Assembly: GCA_900759435.1 (NCBI GenBank)
Contig: CAAEVD010000134.1
Span: 1 to 20,314 of the forward strand
Length of the DNA stretch: 20,314 nt
Source of the DNA: an uncultured Collinsella sp.
Lineage (GTDB): Bacteria > Actinomycetota > Coriobacteriia > Coriobacteriales > Coriobacteriaceae
Reading direction: 5' to 3'
This document shows, in pieces, positions 1 through 9,312 of the stretch (position 1 is its first letter; the number at the start of each line of letters is the position of its first letter). Below the pieces are notes generated by a model. That model saw only the letters and a list, made by a program, of their open reading frames with translations. It was not told where the DNA came from and made no database searches. A program made the translations under genes and the position numbers.

Positions 1-69
1 CCCGAGATGGTCGCAAACGCCATCCTGGGTGCCGACGCGCTGGGCCACTACTATCTCATGGATGAGTAA
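1..69 (+). CDS. C-terminal fragment of an unidentified protein
   Basis: The window opens inside a reading frame that runs 22 codons to a TAA at 67-69, ending in the residues ALGHYYLMDE. It is followed 14 bases later by a strong intrinsic terminator in the same direction, which supports it as the true 3' end of a plus-strand gene. The visible tail is too short to assign a family, so no function is offered. Confidence 0.6.
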   Translation, partial: PEMVANAILGADALGHYYLMDE

Positions 70-83
70 ATCAAGCTAAGGAA

Positions 84-117
84 GGGGCAAAGCCGGCAGA
101 CGGCTTTGCCCCTTTTT
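84..117 (+). terminator. Rho-independent terminator
   Basis: A perfect 12-bp stem (GGGGCAAAGCCG, then its complement) with a 5-base loop is followed directly by five T. It lies just behind the stop codon at 69 and ends the upstream transcription unit. The dehydrogenase gene that follows therefore probably has its own promoter in 118-182. Confidence 0.9.
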
Positions 118-182
118 GCTATGGTGCAAAGGGGTCAGGTTGCTTTGCACCAATTGTTGTTGATGAAAGGGCGGATTCTCGT

Positions 183-1250
183 ATGGCGCTTCCCATGGTT
201 TATGGCGGTCCCGGACGATATGTTCAGGGGCCGGGTGAGCTCTCGCGTCAGGGCAGGTATTTGTCATGGTTGGGCTGCGCTGCCTATGTCTTGTTTGACC
301 AGGGCACCGAGGATCGGCTGTGCAGGCAGATCGTCGATGGATTTCTGGATGAAGATCTAAGCGAGCCGTTCTTTAAGATTTACAACGGTCCGTGTACGGA
401 AGATGCCGTTGTTGAAATGGCCAAGGAAGCCCGGGCCGAGTATTGCGACATGGTGGTGGGCATTGGCGGCGGCAAGATGCTCGATATCGCCAAGGCCGTT
501 GCGTTTTATGCCGAGTTGCCGTTGTGCGTATGTCCCACGGCGGCGTCGATGGACGGTCCGTGCAGTGCGATTTCGGTGCTGTATCACGAGGATGGGTCGT
601 TCGACCGCTACCTGATGCTCGAGAAGAATCCGGACCTGGTCGTGGTCGATACCAACGTGGTCGCGGCGGCCCCACTGCGTATGACGGTCGCTGGCATGGG
701 CGATGCGCTGGCAACGTACTTCGAGGCGCGTTCGTGCGCCGCGGCGCACGGCGTCAACGAACACGGTGGCGCGCCGGGACACTTGGCCTTGGTTGCGGCT
801 CGTGCCTGCTATGACACACTCATGGAGTGCGGCGTCGCTGCCAAGCGTGATCTCAAAAAGGGTCGTATATCGCCGGCGGTTGAGCGCCTGATCGAGTGCA
901 ATATTCTGCTCTCGGGTGTTGGCTTTGAGAGCGGTGGCCTAGCGCTTGCCCATGCCATCGCCAACGGCCTGACGATTCTGCCCGAGTGCAAGGCCATGCA
1001 TGGTGAGGCCGTAGCGTTTGGCCTGGTGGTGCAGCTGCGCCTGGAGCGTGCACCCGAGCTTGATCAGGTGCTCGAGTTTTGCCAGCGCGTCGGCCTGCCG
1101 ACGACGCTCGAGGAGCTGGGCCTTGACGAGATTTCCGATGCCGACCTGATGAGCGTTGCAGATGCGGCCTTTAGAAACGAACGCAATATGGCTAACGAAC
1201 AGGCCAAGGTGACCAGACAAAAGCTCGTGCAGCTCATGCGCGAGGCATAG
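183..1250 (+). CDS. gldA: Glycerol dehydrogenase family enzyme (iron/zinc-type)
   Basis: A 355-residue protein of the GldA/iron-containing alcohol dehydrogenase fold, near the usual length of about 365. Such enzymes are cytosolic and oxidise glycerol to dihydroxyacetone with NAD. The dinucleotide motif GIGGGKMLD is at residues 93-101, followed by the family signature PTAASMDGPCSAIS near 118-131. The expected metal ligands are visible as D174 (GMGDA), H257 (LAHAIANG) and H273 (MHGEAVAFG). The start at 183 follows a purine-rich GAAAGGGCGG about nine bases upstream. The gene stands alone between a terminator and the ferredoxin gene. The fold also includes 1,2-propanediol and hydroxybutyrate relatives, so substrate identity is inferred from overall similarity only. 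Confidence 0.85.
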   Translation: MALPMVYGGPGRYVQGPGELSRQGRYLSWLGCAAYVLFDQGTEDRLCRQIVDGFLDEDLSEPFFKIYNGPCTEDAVVEMAKEARAEYCDMVVGIGGGKMLDIAKAVAFYAELPLCVCPTAASMDGPCSAISVLYHEDGSFDRYLMLEKNPDLVVVDTNVVAAAPLRMTVAGMGDALATYFEARSCAAAHGVNEHGGAPGHLALVAARACYDTLMECGVAAKRDLKKGRISPAVERLIECNILLSGVGFESGGLALAHAIANGLTILPECKAMHGEAVAFGLVVQLRLERAPELDQVLEFCQRVGLPTTLEELGLDEISDADLMSVADAAFRNERNMANEQAKVTRQKLVQLMREA

Positions 1251-1330
1251 CTAGGCGCTTGATCGATCTTGTGCAATCGAGGCGGCGATAGGCCATAGAC
1301 TATTTGCCTCAAAGGTGCGCCGCGTGTAAT

Positions 1331-1361
1331 TTGCCCGAGGCGTGGGCCGATAGCGTATCAT
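1331..1361 (+). promoter_or_regulatory. Possible promoter of the polyferredoxin gene
   Basis: TTGCCC at 1331-1336 and TATCAT at 1356-1361 resemble -35 and -10 boxes, but the 19-base spacer is longer than ideal. The pair lies about 40 bases before the start of the ferredoxin gene in an otherwise featureless gap. This is a weak call. Confidence 0.3.
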
Positions 1362-1401
1362 TATCTCTTGCTTGTTTGCACTGCTCAGGGAGGGGCCGCG
1401 C

Positions 1402-2655
1402 ATGGCGCAGGAACACGATCTGTTTGATGACATTATCGAGATCAGCAAGGGTTTCGACTTTCTTAAAAACCCGCTTGGCGGCGTGACCGATGCACTCGAT
1501 CCGTCGGCGCCGCAGTGGAACCCTGCCGACTACAAGGAGCGCCCGCGCGGCAACACCATTCCGTGCCTGACCTGCAAAAACGAAAAGAGCGGCTGCACCG
1601 CGTGCATGGACGTGTGCCCGGTCAACGCTATCGAGGTCGAGGAAGACTCCATCGAGATCCTCGACTCCTGTCGCAAGTGCGGCCTGTGCGCCGCTGCCTG
1701 TCCGACCGAGGCGATCATCTCGCCGCGCTTGGCGCCCAAAAACCTGTATGACGATATCGTCTCTGCTGCTACGAGCCACGAGACCGCCTACGTCACCTGC
1801 ACGCGCGCCCTCAAGCGCATGCCGCGCGAAAACGAGGTCGTCGTCGCCTGCGTGGGCGATATTACGGCCGAGACCTGGTTCTCGGTACTGGCGGACTATC
1901 CCAACGTGAGCGTGTACCTGCCGTTGGGCGTGTGCGATAAATGCCGCAACACCGGCGGTGAGGACATTCTGGGCGAGGCCATTGCTACCGCCGAGGAGTG
2001 GGCGGGTACGGGCATGGGCCTGGAGGTCGACCCCAAGAGCCTCAAGTGCCATAAGCGCCGCGAGTACGAGCGCAAGGAGTACATGGATAAGATTGCCCGC
2101 ACCACGGGCCTGACGGTGACCAAGCTCAATCCGGCGACGGCGGCGCTGGCCTCGGTGACGCAGAAGCTCAAGGCCCATCGCCATCAGATTACCCAGCTGG
2201 AGCGCACGCTCAACACTATGTGCGGCACCACGACGACCAAGCGTCGCCGTTCGCTCACGCACGGGCGCCAACTGGTGCTCTCAACGTTGCAGAACCATCC
2301 CGAGCTTGCCCAGAACATGCAGGTGAGCACGCCGGAGTGCGATTTTGACAAGTGCACGTCATGTGGCGAGTGTGTCAACGTATGCCCCACGTTCGCCTGC
2401 GATTTGGTGGGAAGCGGCCGCTTTGCGTTGGAGTCGACGTATTGCTTGGGCTGCGGTGCCTGCGTCAAGGTGTGCCCCGAGCATGCACTCAAGTTGGTTG
2501 AGCATGACGCGTCCAATCTGGTGGTCGTCGATCCCGAGGCCGAGGAAAAGGCTGCCCAGAAGGCCAAGGCTCACGAAGAAGCTGAGAAGGTCAAGGCCGA
2601 GGCAAAGGCCAAGCTTGACAAGATGCTCGATCAGGTAGAAAAGCTCGCGGAGTAG
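1402..2655 (+). CDS. Polyferredoxin-like protein with two dicluster [4Fe-4S] domains
   Basis: A 417-residue cytosolic iron-sulfur protein, probably an electron carrier or module of a redox complex; the partner is unknown. The N-terminal pair has a canonical cluster at C90-x2-C93-x2-C96-x3-C100-P and an unusual first site with five cysteines (C55, C58, C65, C68, C72-P). The C-terminal pair is canonical: C318/C321/C324/C328-P and C348/C351/C354/C358-P. The middle carries further cysteines (C133, C150, C178, C181, CDKC motif), reminiscent of hydrogenase or heterodisulfide-reductase-associated domains. The tail after residue 375 is an Ala/Glu/Lys coiled-coil-like helix. The ATG at 1402 was chosen over an upstream in-frame codon at 1372 because AGGGAGGGG sits seven bases before it. 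No membrane segments or signal peptide are seen. Confidence 0.85.
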   Translation: MAQEHDLFDDIIEISKGFDFLKNPLGGVTDALDPSAPQWNPADYKERPRGNTIPCLTCKNEKSGCTACMDVCPVNAIEVEEDSIEILDSCRKCGLCAAACPTEAIISPRLAPKNLYDDIVSAATSHETAYVTCTRALKRMPRENEVVVACVGDITAETWFSVLADYPNVSVYLPLGVCDKCRNTGGEDILGEAIATAEEWAGTGMGLEVDPKSLKCHKRREYERKEYMDKIARTTGLTVTKLNPATAALASVTQKLKAHRHQITQLERTLNTMCGTTTTKRRRSLTHGRQLVLSTLQNHPELAQNMQVSTPECDFDKCTSCGECVNVCPTFACDLVGSGRFALESTYCLGCGACVKVCPEHALKLVEHDASNLVVVDPEAEEKAAQKAKAHEEAEKVKAEAKAKLDKMLDQVEKLAE

Positions 2656-2674
2656 CTAAAAGAGCGTACATGAT

Positions 2675-2705
2675 GGCCGGTGGGACAGGTGCTGCCCCGC
2701 CGGCC
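2675..2705. other. Stable GC-rich stem-loop after the polyferredoxin gene
   Basis: GGCCGGTGGG (2675-2684) can pair with CCCGCCGGCC (2696-2705) around an 11-base loop, with one G-T wobble. On the plus strand it is followed by A rather than T, so it is not a canonical intrinsic terminator. It could block 3' exonuclease on the polyferredoxin mRNA. Confidence 0.5.
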
Positions 2706-2777
2706 AAAAAAGTTGCGGTGGAATAGTTCCTGTTTTGCCCTTAAGCTGGCCATTCTAGGAACTATTCCACCGCAACT
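2706..2777 (-). terminator. Terminator of the gntR gene formed by a 20-bp inverted repeat
   Basis: AGTTGCGGTGGAATAGTTCC (2711-2730) is repeated perfectly in inverse orientation at 2758-2777, with a 27-base loop. Read on the minus strand, the stem comes nine bases after the gntR stop and is followed by a T run (complement of the A run at 2706-2710), the layout of an intrinsic terminator. The perfect 20-bp arms and long loop are larger than usual, so the element may also be a dispersed intergenic repeat reused as a terminator. Confidence 0.7.
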
Positions 2778-2786
2778 AATAGATGG

Positions 2787-3542
2787 TTAGCCCATGCTGC
2801 TCTGATGGGTCTCGCTGCCGTTATTGCGGCGGTTGACCGTTTCGTGGAGTAAAAAGAAGCTGGGAACCTGCTTTGTCTCGGTGTATTCCATAAGGATGCC
2901 GTCGGCGTTGTAGGTCTGTCCGCGTATAACGGCGAGTGCGTTAAAGTCGTCGAGATCGAGCACGCGCGCATCTTCGGGCGTGGGATGCTCAATCGTTACA
3001 TCGCGTTTGCCCGTGGCAATCTTAATGCCAAGGCCTTCTTCGAGGTAACGATAGATCGAATCGTTGACAATCTCGGGTGTCAGTCCCGGTACCTGTGAGC
3101 TTAGGTAATAGGAGTCGTCGGAGCACACGGCTCGTCCGTCTGCATAACGGATGCGTTTGGCGCGCGTGAGCTCGCAGCCTTCGGGAAACCCGGTAATCCT
3201 GGAGAGTGCCTTGTTACAGACGAGGAGCTCAAAGACAGTGGTAACCGTTTTGAGCTCAAAGCCTCGGCTGGCTGCGATTTCCTTAAAGGTCTCGAGTCCG
3301 CCGCCACCACGATTCGTCTCGTCACTGATGTTGCGAATGACGCGCATGCCTTTGCCTTGCTGGGGGAGCACGTAACCATCTGCCGCAAGCATCGAGATGG
3401 CGCGACGGACCGTCATGCGCGAACAGTCAAACAGCTGCGTGAGCTCAGTCTCCGAAGGCAGATAACTCTGATAGGCGTATGTGCCGTCGTCAATCGACTG
3501 CTTCACGTTGTCATAAATAGTTTGGAAGATGGCTCGCGCCAT
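2787..3542 (-). CDS. GntR family transcriptional regulator with UTRA effector domain
   Basis: A 251-residue regulator of the GntR/HutC subfamily. The winged helix occupies roughly residues 5-70, with the typical run SYLPSETELTQLF, then SRMTVRRAISMLAADGY and the wing GKGMRV. Residues from about 90 to 235 form the UTRA ligand-binding domain, which in relatives binds sugar phosphates and similar metabolites. The start has an AGGAG eight bases upstream. The gene lies 65 bases downstream of the dehydrogenase gene on the same strand and appears to be co-transcribed with it, ending at the terminator around 2711. It most likely represses the divergent dehydrogenase and PTS/GH4 operons through the ACTTGTCT-type palindromes in their shared intergenic region. 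The effector is probably a phosphorylated alpha-glucoside, an inference from context. Confidence 0.9.
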   Translation of the reverse strand: MARAIFQTIYDNVKQSIDDGTYAYQSYLPSETELTQLFDCSRMTVRRAISMLAADGYVLPQQGKGMRVIRNISDETNRGGGGLETFKEIAASRGFELKTVTTVFELLVCNKALSRITGFPEGCELTRAKRIRYADGRAVCSDDSYYLSSQVPGLTPEIVNDSIYRYLEEGLGIKIATGKRDVTIEHPTPEDARVLDLDDFNALAVIRGQTYNADGILMEYTETKQVPSFFLLHETVNRRNNGSETHQSSMG

Positions 3543-3607
3543 GACGGTCTCCTAGAGCTGGGTGCGCGAGCGGTGGATGAGGGCCGCCCGCGCAGGTGTC
3601 AAGTGAT

Positions 3608-4633
3608 TTACTTGCTGGGGTCGATTATATATTTGCCCATGGCACGCAGGGCCGGGTCTGACAGGATGGCGCCGAGTTCGTCGAGGGAAGCCACCTTGGC
3701 GACCATCGAGGATACGTCGAGCCTGCCAGAGTCGATGAGCTCGAGCGCGCGACGCTGTGTGTAAGGGTTGATGTAGGACGAGGTGAGCACGAGCTCCTTC
3801 TGGAAGACCTCGAAGGGCTTGACGGTGATTGTCTCATCGGGCTTGGTGAGGCCGAACATCATGACCGTAGCCTTGTGGCCGGCGATCTGGATGGCCTGCT
3901 CGATGGTGACGGGCTTGCCAACACACTCGATAACGACATCGACGTTGCCGACGCCCTCCTGCTTCAGGCGGGCCGGGACGTCCTCGTGGATGGAATCAAT
4001 TGCCAGGTCGGCGCCGAGTTTGAGCGCAACCTCGCGCTTGCCTTCGACAGGCTCAAGCAAGACAACCTTGGTGGCGCCGGCGTTTTTGGCGAGCTGCATC
4101 ATGAGCAGACCGATCATGCCACCGCCGATAACGACAACTGTGCTGCCGGGCTTGATGTTGCACATATCGATGCCGTGCAGGCAGCAGGCGACGGGTTCGG
4201 TCATAGCACCCTGCTCAAAGCTGGTGTGATCGCCCAACTTGTAGACTTGCTGCATATCGACGGAGCAGTACTCGGCAAAGCCGCCGTTAACGGTGGTGCC
4301 GTAACCGGTCATATGCTCGCAGTAGTGGTTGATTCCGTCGCGGCAGGGTTCGCAGCAGCCGCAGGGATGGTTTGGGTCGATGCACACGCGATCGCCTGGT
4401 TTAAAGCCAGCGACGTCGCTGCCCACGGCCTCGACAACGCCCGCAAACTCATGACCAAGGATCGTGGGCGGGGTAACGTCGGCTGCACCCTTGTCGCCTT
4501 CATAGATATGCACGTCGGTACCGCAGACGCCGCAAGCTTTGACGTTGATCAGGACGTCGCGCCTGCCCACGGCCGGCTTTGCCGATTCCTCGACTCTGAG
4601 GTCGTGCTTTCCATAGAAGACCGCGCTTTTCAT
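3608..4633 (-). CDS. Zinc-dependent medium-chain dehydrogenase, polyol dehydrogenase-like
   Basis: A 341-residue member of the medium-chain alcohol dehydrogenase superfamily, closest in layout to sorbitol and threonine dehydrogenases. Catalytic-zinc residues are seen as C37 (ACGVCGTD) and H61-E62 (GHEF). The structural zinc site is complete: C91, C94, C97 and C105. The nucleotide-binding motif VVVIGGGMIG begins near residue 166, and LLEP at the end of the second strand suits NAD. The start has AAGGAG seven bases upstream. The promoter is predicted at 4670-4698, and gntR follows on the same transcript. Being divergent from a PTS/phospho-glycosidase operon, it may oxidise the sugar alcohol released from an alpha-glucosyl polyol. 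The substrate is inference; other secondary alcohols are possible. Confidence 0.85.
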   Translation of the reverse strand: MKSAVFYGKHDLRVEESAKPAVGRRDVLINVKACGVCGTDVHIYEGDKGAADVTPPTILGHEFAGVVEAVGSDVAGFKPGDRVCIDPNHPCGCCEPCRDGINHYCEHMTGYGTTVNGGFAEYCSVDMQQVYKLGDHTSFEQGAMTEPVACCLHGIDMCNIKPGSTVVVIGGGMIGLLMMQLAKNAGATKVVLLEPVEGKREVALKLGADLAIDSIHEDVPARLKQEGVGNVDVVIECVGKPVTIEQAIQIAGHKATVMMFGLTKPDETITVKPFEVFQKELVLTSSYINPYTQRRALELIDSGRLDVSSMVAKVASLDELGAILSDPALRAMGKYIIDPSK

Positions 4634-4669
4634 GGTGACTCCTTAACGTGGCGGTGAATGTTGTAATGA

Positions 4670-4698
4670 AGTATAGGCATGTCTATAGATATAGACAA
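4670..4698 (-). promoter_or_regulatory. Promoter of the dehydrogenase-gntR operon
   Basis: On the minus strand TTGTCT (complement of 4693-4698) and TATACT (complement of 4670-4675) are separated by exactly 17 bases, a good match to a housekeeping promoter. The palindrome at 4680-4697 fills the spacer and overlaps the -35 box, so a bound repressor would occlude RNA polymerase. Confidence 0.7.
4680..4697. promoter_or_regulatory. Palindromic operator, probable GntR site 1
   Basis: TGTCTAT and ATAGACA form a perfect 7-bp inverted repeat around the spacer AGAT. The right arm extends to a CTTGTCTA half-site on the minus strand. A second partial copy with the half-site ACTTGTCT (minus strand) follows at 4704-4714. 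Palindromes of this kind are typical of GntR-UTRA regulators, and a gene for one lies in the adjacent operon. Confidence 0.65.
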
Positions 4699-4779
4699 GC
4701 ACATCTAGACAAGTAGAAAAGAAAAATGAAATGCAGCCATCAGCTATGTCAGATTTAACAGGCGAAATACTGGACATAT

Positions 4780-4809
4780 ACCGTTTACAGCCAATAATCA
4801 ACCGTTTAC
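4780..4809 (+). repeat. Two direct repeats of ACCGTTTAC
   Basis: ACCGTTTAC occurs at 4780-4788 and again at 4801-4809. The 21-bp spacing is two helical turns, so both copies face the same side of DNA. They lie upstream of the predicted PTS promoter and could bind an activator. No known protein is assigned. Confidence 0.45.
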
Positions 4810-4829
4810 CGACCGTAGTATTAATGCTA

Positions 4830-4845
4830 ACTTGTCTAGATAAGT
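4830..4845. promoter_or_regulatory. Palindromic operator, probable GntR site 2
   Basis: ACTTGTCTAGATAAGT is a 16-bp palindrome with one mismatched pair. It shares the half-site ACTTGTCT with the sites near the divergent dehydrogenase promoter. It directly abuts the predicted -10 box of the PTS operon, a position expected for repression. Confidence 0.7.
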
Positions 4846-4853
4846 GATATGAT
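4845..4853 (+). promoter_or_regulatory. Extended -10 promoter of the PTS-GH4 operon
   Basis: TATGAT at 4848-4853 is preceded by TGA, giving the extended -10 form TGn-TATnnT. No convincing -35 box sits 17 bases upstream, consistent with an extended -10 promoter. The predicted start falls about 130 bases before the PTS gene, leaving a long leader in which no riboswitch is recognised. Confidence 0.45.
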
Positions 4854-4990
4854 AAAAATAGAAGCGCAAGAAGTCAGGGAAGCGGGCCCACCCGTCCTAT
4901 TGCACGAGGTACACGCAAACGGCGCGTCTGCGGTCTCGAGTGAAGCCAAAACCGCAGTCGCTCCGAATGAAGAGAGGGGGATTCCCCGTC

Positions 4991-6598
4991 ATGATGCAAA
5001 AGATACAACGTTTCGGCGGTGCAATGTACACGCCTGCAATTCTTTTCGCATTTTCCGGAATCGTCGTCGGCCTGGGTACGTTGTTTACCACCGAGGCGAT
5101 CTTTGGCGAGATGGCCACAGCGGGTCATCTTTGGTTTGATTGCTGGAATGTGCTGCTCCAGGGTGGTTGGACGCTCTTTAACCAGATGCCGTTGCTGTTT
5201 TGCGTAGCGTTGCCAATCTCGCTCGCGAACAAGCAGAACGCTCGCTGCTGCATGGAGGCTTTGGCCATCTACCTTACCTTCAACTACTTTGTAAGCACAA
5301 TCTTGGGGCAGTGGGGCCCTGTCTTTGGTGTTGACTACTCTGTCGAGGCGGGCAGTGGTACTGGTCTTGCCACTATCGCAAGCATCAAAACGCTTGATAT
5401 GGGCATCATGGGCGCGCTCATTATCTCTGGTATCGCCACGATGCTGCATAACAAGTTCTTCGACACCGAACTTCCTGAGTGGCTGGGCGTGTTCTCGGGC
5501 TCCGTGTTCATCTATATGATCGGTTTCTTCGTTATGGTTCCGGTCGCTCTTATCGCCTGCCTGGTGTGGCCGCATGTTCAGGCTGCTATCTCCGCCTTCC
5601 AGGGATTCATCCTTTCCGCCGGTACGTTCGGCGTTGGCGTCTTTGCTTTCTTCGAGCGCGTGCTGATTCCTACAGGCCTTCACCACTTTATCTATACGCC
5701 GTTCTATTACGACAACGCGGCGGTCAATGGCGGCATCTTTGCCGCTTGGGCTAACATCCTGCCCCAACTGGCTGCCGATCCGAGCGTTGCTCTTAAGGAT
5801 GCCGCACCCTGGGCTGCCTATACCTGCCCTGGTTGGACTAAGGTCTTCGGCTCGCTTGGCGTCGCCATTGCGTTTTATATGACCGCCAAACCCGAGCGCA
5901 AGCAGCGCGTCAAGGCTCTGCTGATCCCGGTCACCCTTACCGCTATGCTTTGCGGTATCACCGAGCCGCTTGACTTCACCTTCCTGTTCATCGCGCCCGG
6001 CCTGTTCGTCGTCCACTGCGTGCTCGGAGCGCTTGGCTGCATGGCTCAAAACCTCCTTGGCGTCGTGGGTATCTTCGACGGCGGCATCATCTCGATGCTC
6101 TCGTGGGACTGGCTGCCCCTTTGGGCCGCACACGGTCTGCAGTACGCCATCTCCATCCTTGTCGGTCTGTGCTTTACCGCCCTTTGGGTCGTGGTCTTCC
6201 GTTTCCTGATCGTCAAGTTCGACTTTAAGACCCCCGGTCGCGAGGATGACGATGTTGAGGTCGAGCTCAAGTCCAAGGCCGACTACAAGCAAAAGCAGGG
6301 CGGTGCTGCTGGCAAATCGGCCGCCCAGAGTAAAGATGATGAGCGCTTGGTGCTTGCCGAGAACATCCTCGATCTGCTCGGTGGCACGGATAACATCATC
6401 GATGTAACGAACTGCGCTACCCGTCTGCGCGTTAACGTCAAGGACAAGAGCGTCGTTGCACCCGAGGCTTCCTTCAAGGCGATCGGTACGCATGGCTTGG
6501 TGGTCCAAGGTCAGTCAATCCAGGTCATCATCGGCCTTAGCGTCCCGCAGGTTCGCGAGAAGTTCGAGAGTCTTCTGAAGTTCGAGAGTCTTCTGTAA
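4991..6598 (+). CDS. PTS alpha-glucoside-type transporter, EIICB component
   Basis: A 535-residue fused sugar permease/phosphotransferase of the glucose-glucoside PTS family. It carries an alpha-glucoside across the membrane and phosphorylates it, using EIIA/HPr encoded elsewhere. The N-terminus MMQKIQRFGGAMYTPAILF matches the start of GlvC/MalB-type EIIC proteins. Residues to about 415 hold some ten hydrophobic segments with the EIIC signature GITEPLDF at 322-329. After a charged linker, the EIIB domain has NCATRLRV with the phosphorylated Cys475. ATG 4991 (or 4994) was preferred to upstream in-frame ATGs because AGAGAGGGGG precedes it and the family starts here. No EIIA domain is fused. The last twelve residues are an exact KFESLL tandem duplication. 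GH4 follows after 155 bases; together with it the likely substrate is maltose or a related alpha-glucoside. Confidence 0.88.
   Translation: MMQKIQRFGGAMYTPAILFAFSGIVVGLGTLFTTEAIFGEMATAGHLWFDCWNVLLQGGWTLFNQMPLLFCVALPISLANKQNARCCMEALAIYLTFNYFVSTILGQWGPVFGVDYSVEAGSGTGLATIASIKTLDMGIMGALIISGIATMLHNKFFDTELPEWLGVFSGSVFIYMIGFFVMVPVALIACLVWPHVQAAISAFQGFILSAGTFGVGVFAFFERVLIPTGLHHFIYTPFYYDNAAVNGGIFAAWANILPQLAADPSVALKDAAPWAAYTCPGWTKVFGSLGVAIAFYMTAKPERKQRVKALLIPVTLTAMLCGITEPLDFTFLFIAPGLFVVHCVLGALGCMAQNLLGVVGIFDGGIISMLSWDWLPLWAAHGLQYAISILVGLCFTALWVVVFRFLIVKFDFKTPGREDDDVEVELKSKADYKQKQGGAAGKSAAQSKDDERLVLAENILDLLGGTDNIIDVTNCATRLRVNVKDKSVVAPEASFKAIGTHGLVVQGQSIQVIIGLSVPQVREKFESLLKFESLL
6560..6595 (+). repeat. 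18-bp tandem duplication at the end of the PTS gene
   Basis: AAGTTCGAGAGTCTTCTG occurs twice with no gap (6560-6577 and 6578-6595), directly before the TAA. The copies are identical at the nucleotide level, pointing to a recent in-frame slippage event that added six residues to the EIIB C-terminus. Confidence 0.95.
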
Positions 6599-6616
6599 AC
6601 CATCGTCCATCGAAAC

Positions 6617-6656
6617 AATCGGCCTTGCAGAGCCGGTATGCACCGCAAGGCCGATT
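6617..6656 (+). other. Intercistronic stem-loop between PTS and GH4 genes
   Basis: AATCGGCCTTGC (6617-6628) pairs perfectly with GCAAGGCCGATT (6645-6656) around a 16-base loop. No T run follows, so it is not a strong terminator. Such hairpins between operon genes can stabilise the upstream mRNA segment or mark a processing site, letting permease and enzyme be made in different amounts. It may also act as a weak attenuator. Confidence 0.7.
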
Positions 6657-6726
6657 CTAGAGATAAAAAACTCCACTTCTAGGTAACAATTCCAAACCGT
6701 GCAGGCCGCGTACGGGGATGGATTGA

Positions 6727-8097
<1,371 letters not shown>

Positions 8098-8137
8098 GGG
8101 CTACTGTCTAGAACCCTCACGCATCTCTGCTTCATTT

Positions 8138-8181
8138 GCGCCGCCGTGGTGTCCGGATTCGCCCGGATGCTGCGGCGGCGC
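8138..8181 (+). other. Nested inverted repeat after the GH4 gene
   Basis: GCGCCGCCG (8138-8146) pairs with CGGCGGCGC (8173-8181), and inside it TCCGG (8152-8156) pairs with CCGGA (8163-8167). The compound hairpin lies between the GH4 and ychF genes. There is no T run behind it, so it is a weak or Rho-assisted terminator at best, or an mRNA end-protecting structure. TATACT at 8183-8188 directly behind it could be the -10 box of ychF, though no good -35 is seen. Confidence 0.5.
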
Positions 8182-8224
8182 TATACTTATGAAGTTTGAA
8201 GTACCTGTACCAAAAGGAGCTGTC

Positions 8225-9301
<1,077 letters not shown>

Positions 9302-9312
9302 GGACGACGCAT

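Noticed and set aside
2675..2711. Intrinsic terminator for the polyferredoxin gene
   Set aside because: The stem is followed by A on the plus strand; the run works as a T tract only for the opposite strand, where it belongs to the gntR terminator.
4874..6508. Open frame of 544 codons on the minus strand
   Set aside because: It is antisense to the PTS EIICB gene and its composition (charged, His/Asp/Glu-rich) mirrors the reverse complement of a membrane protein gene.
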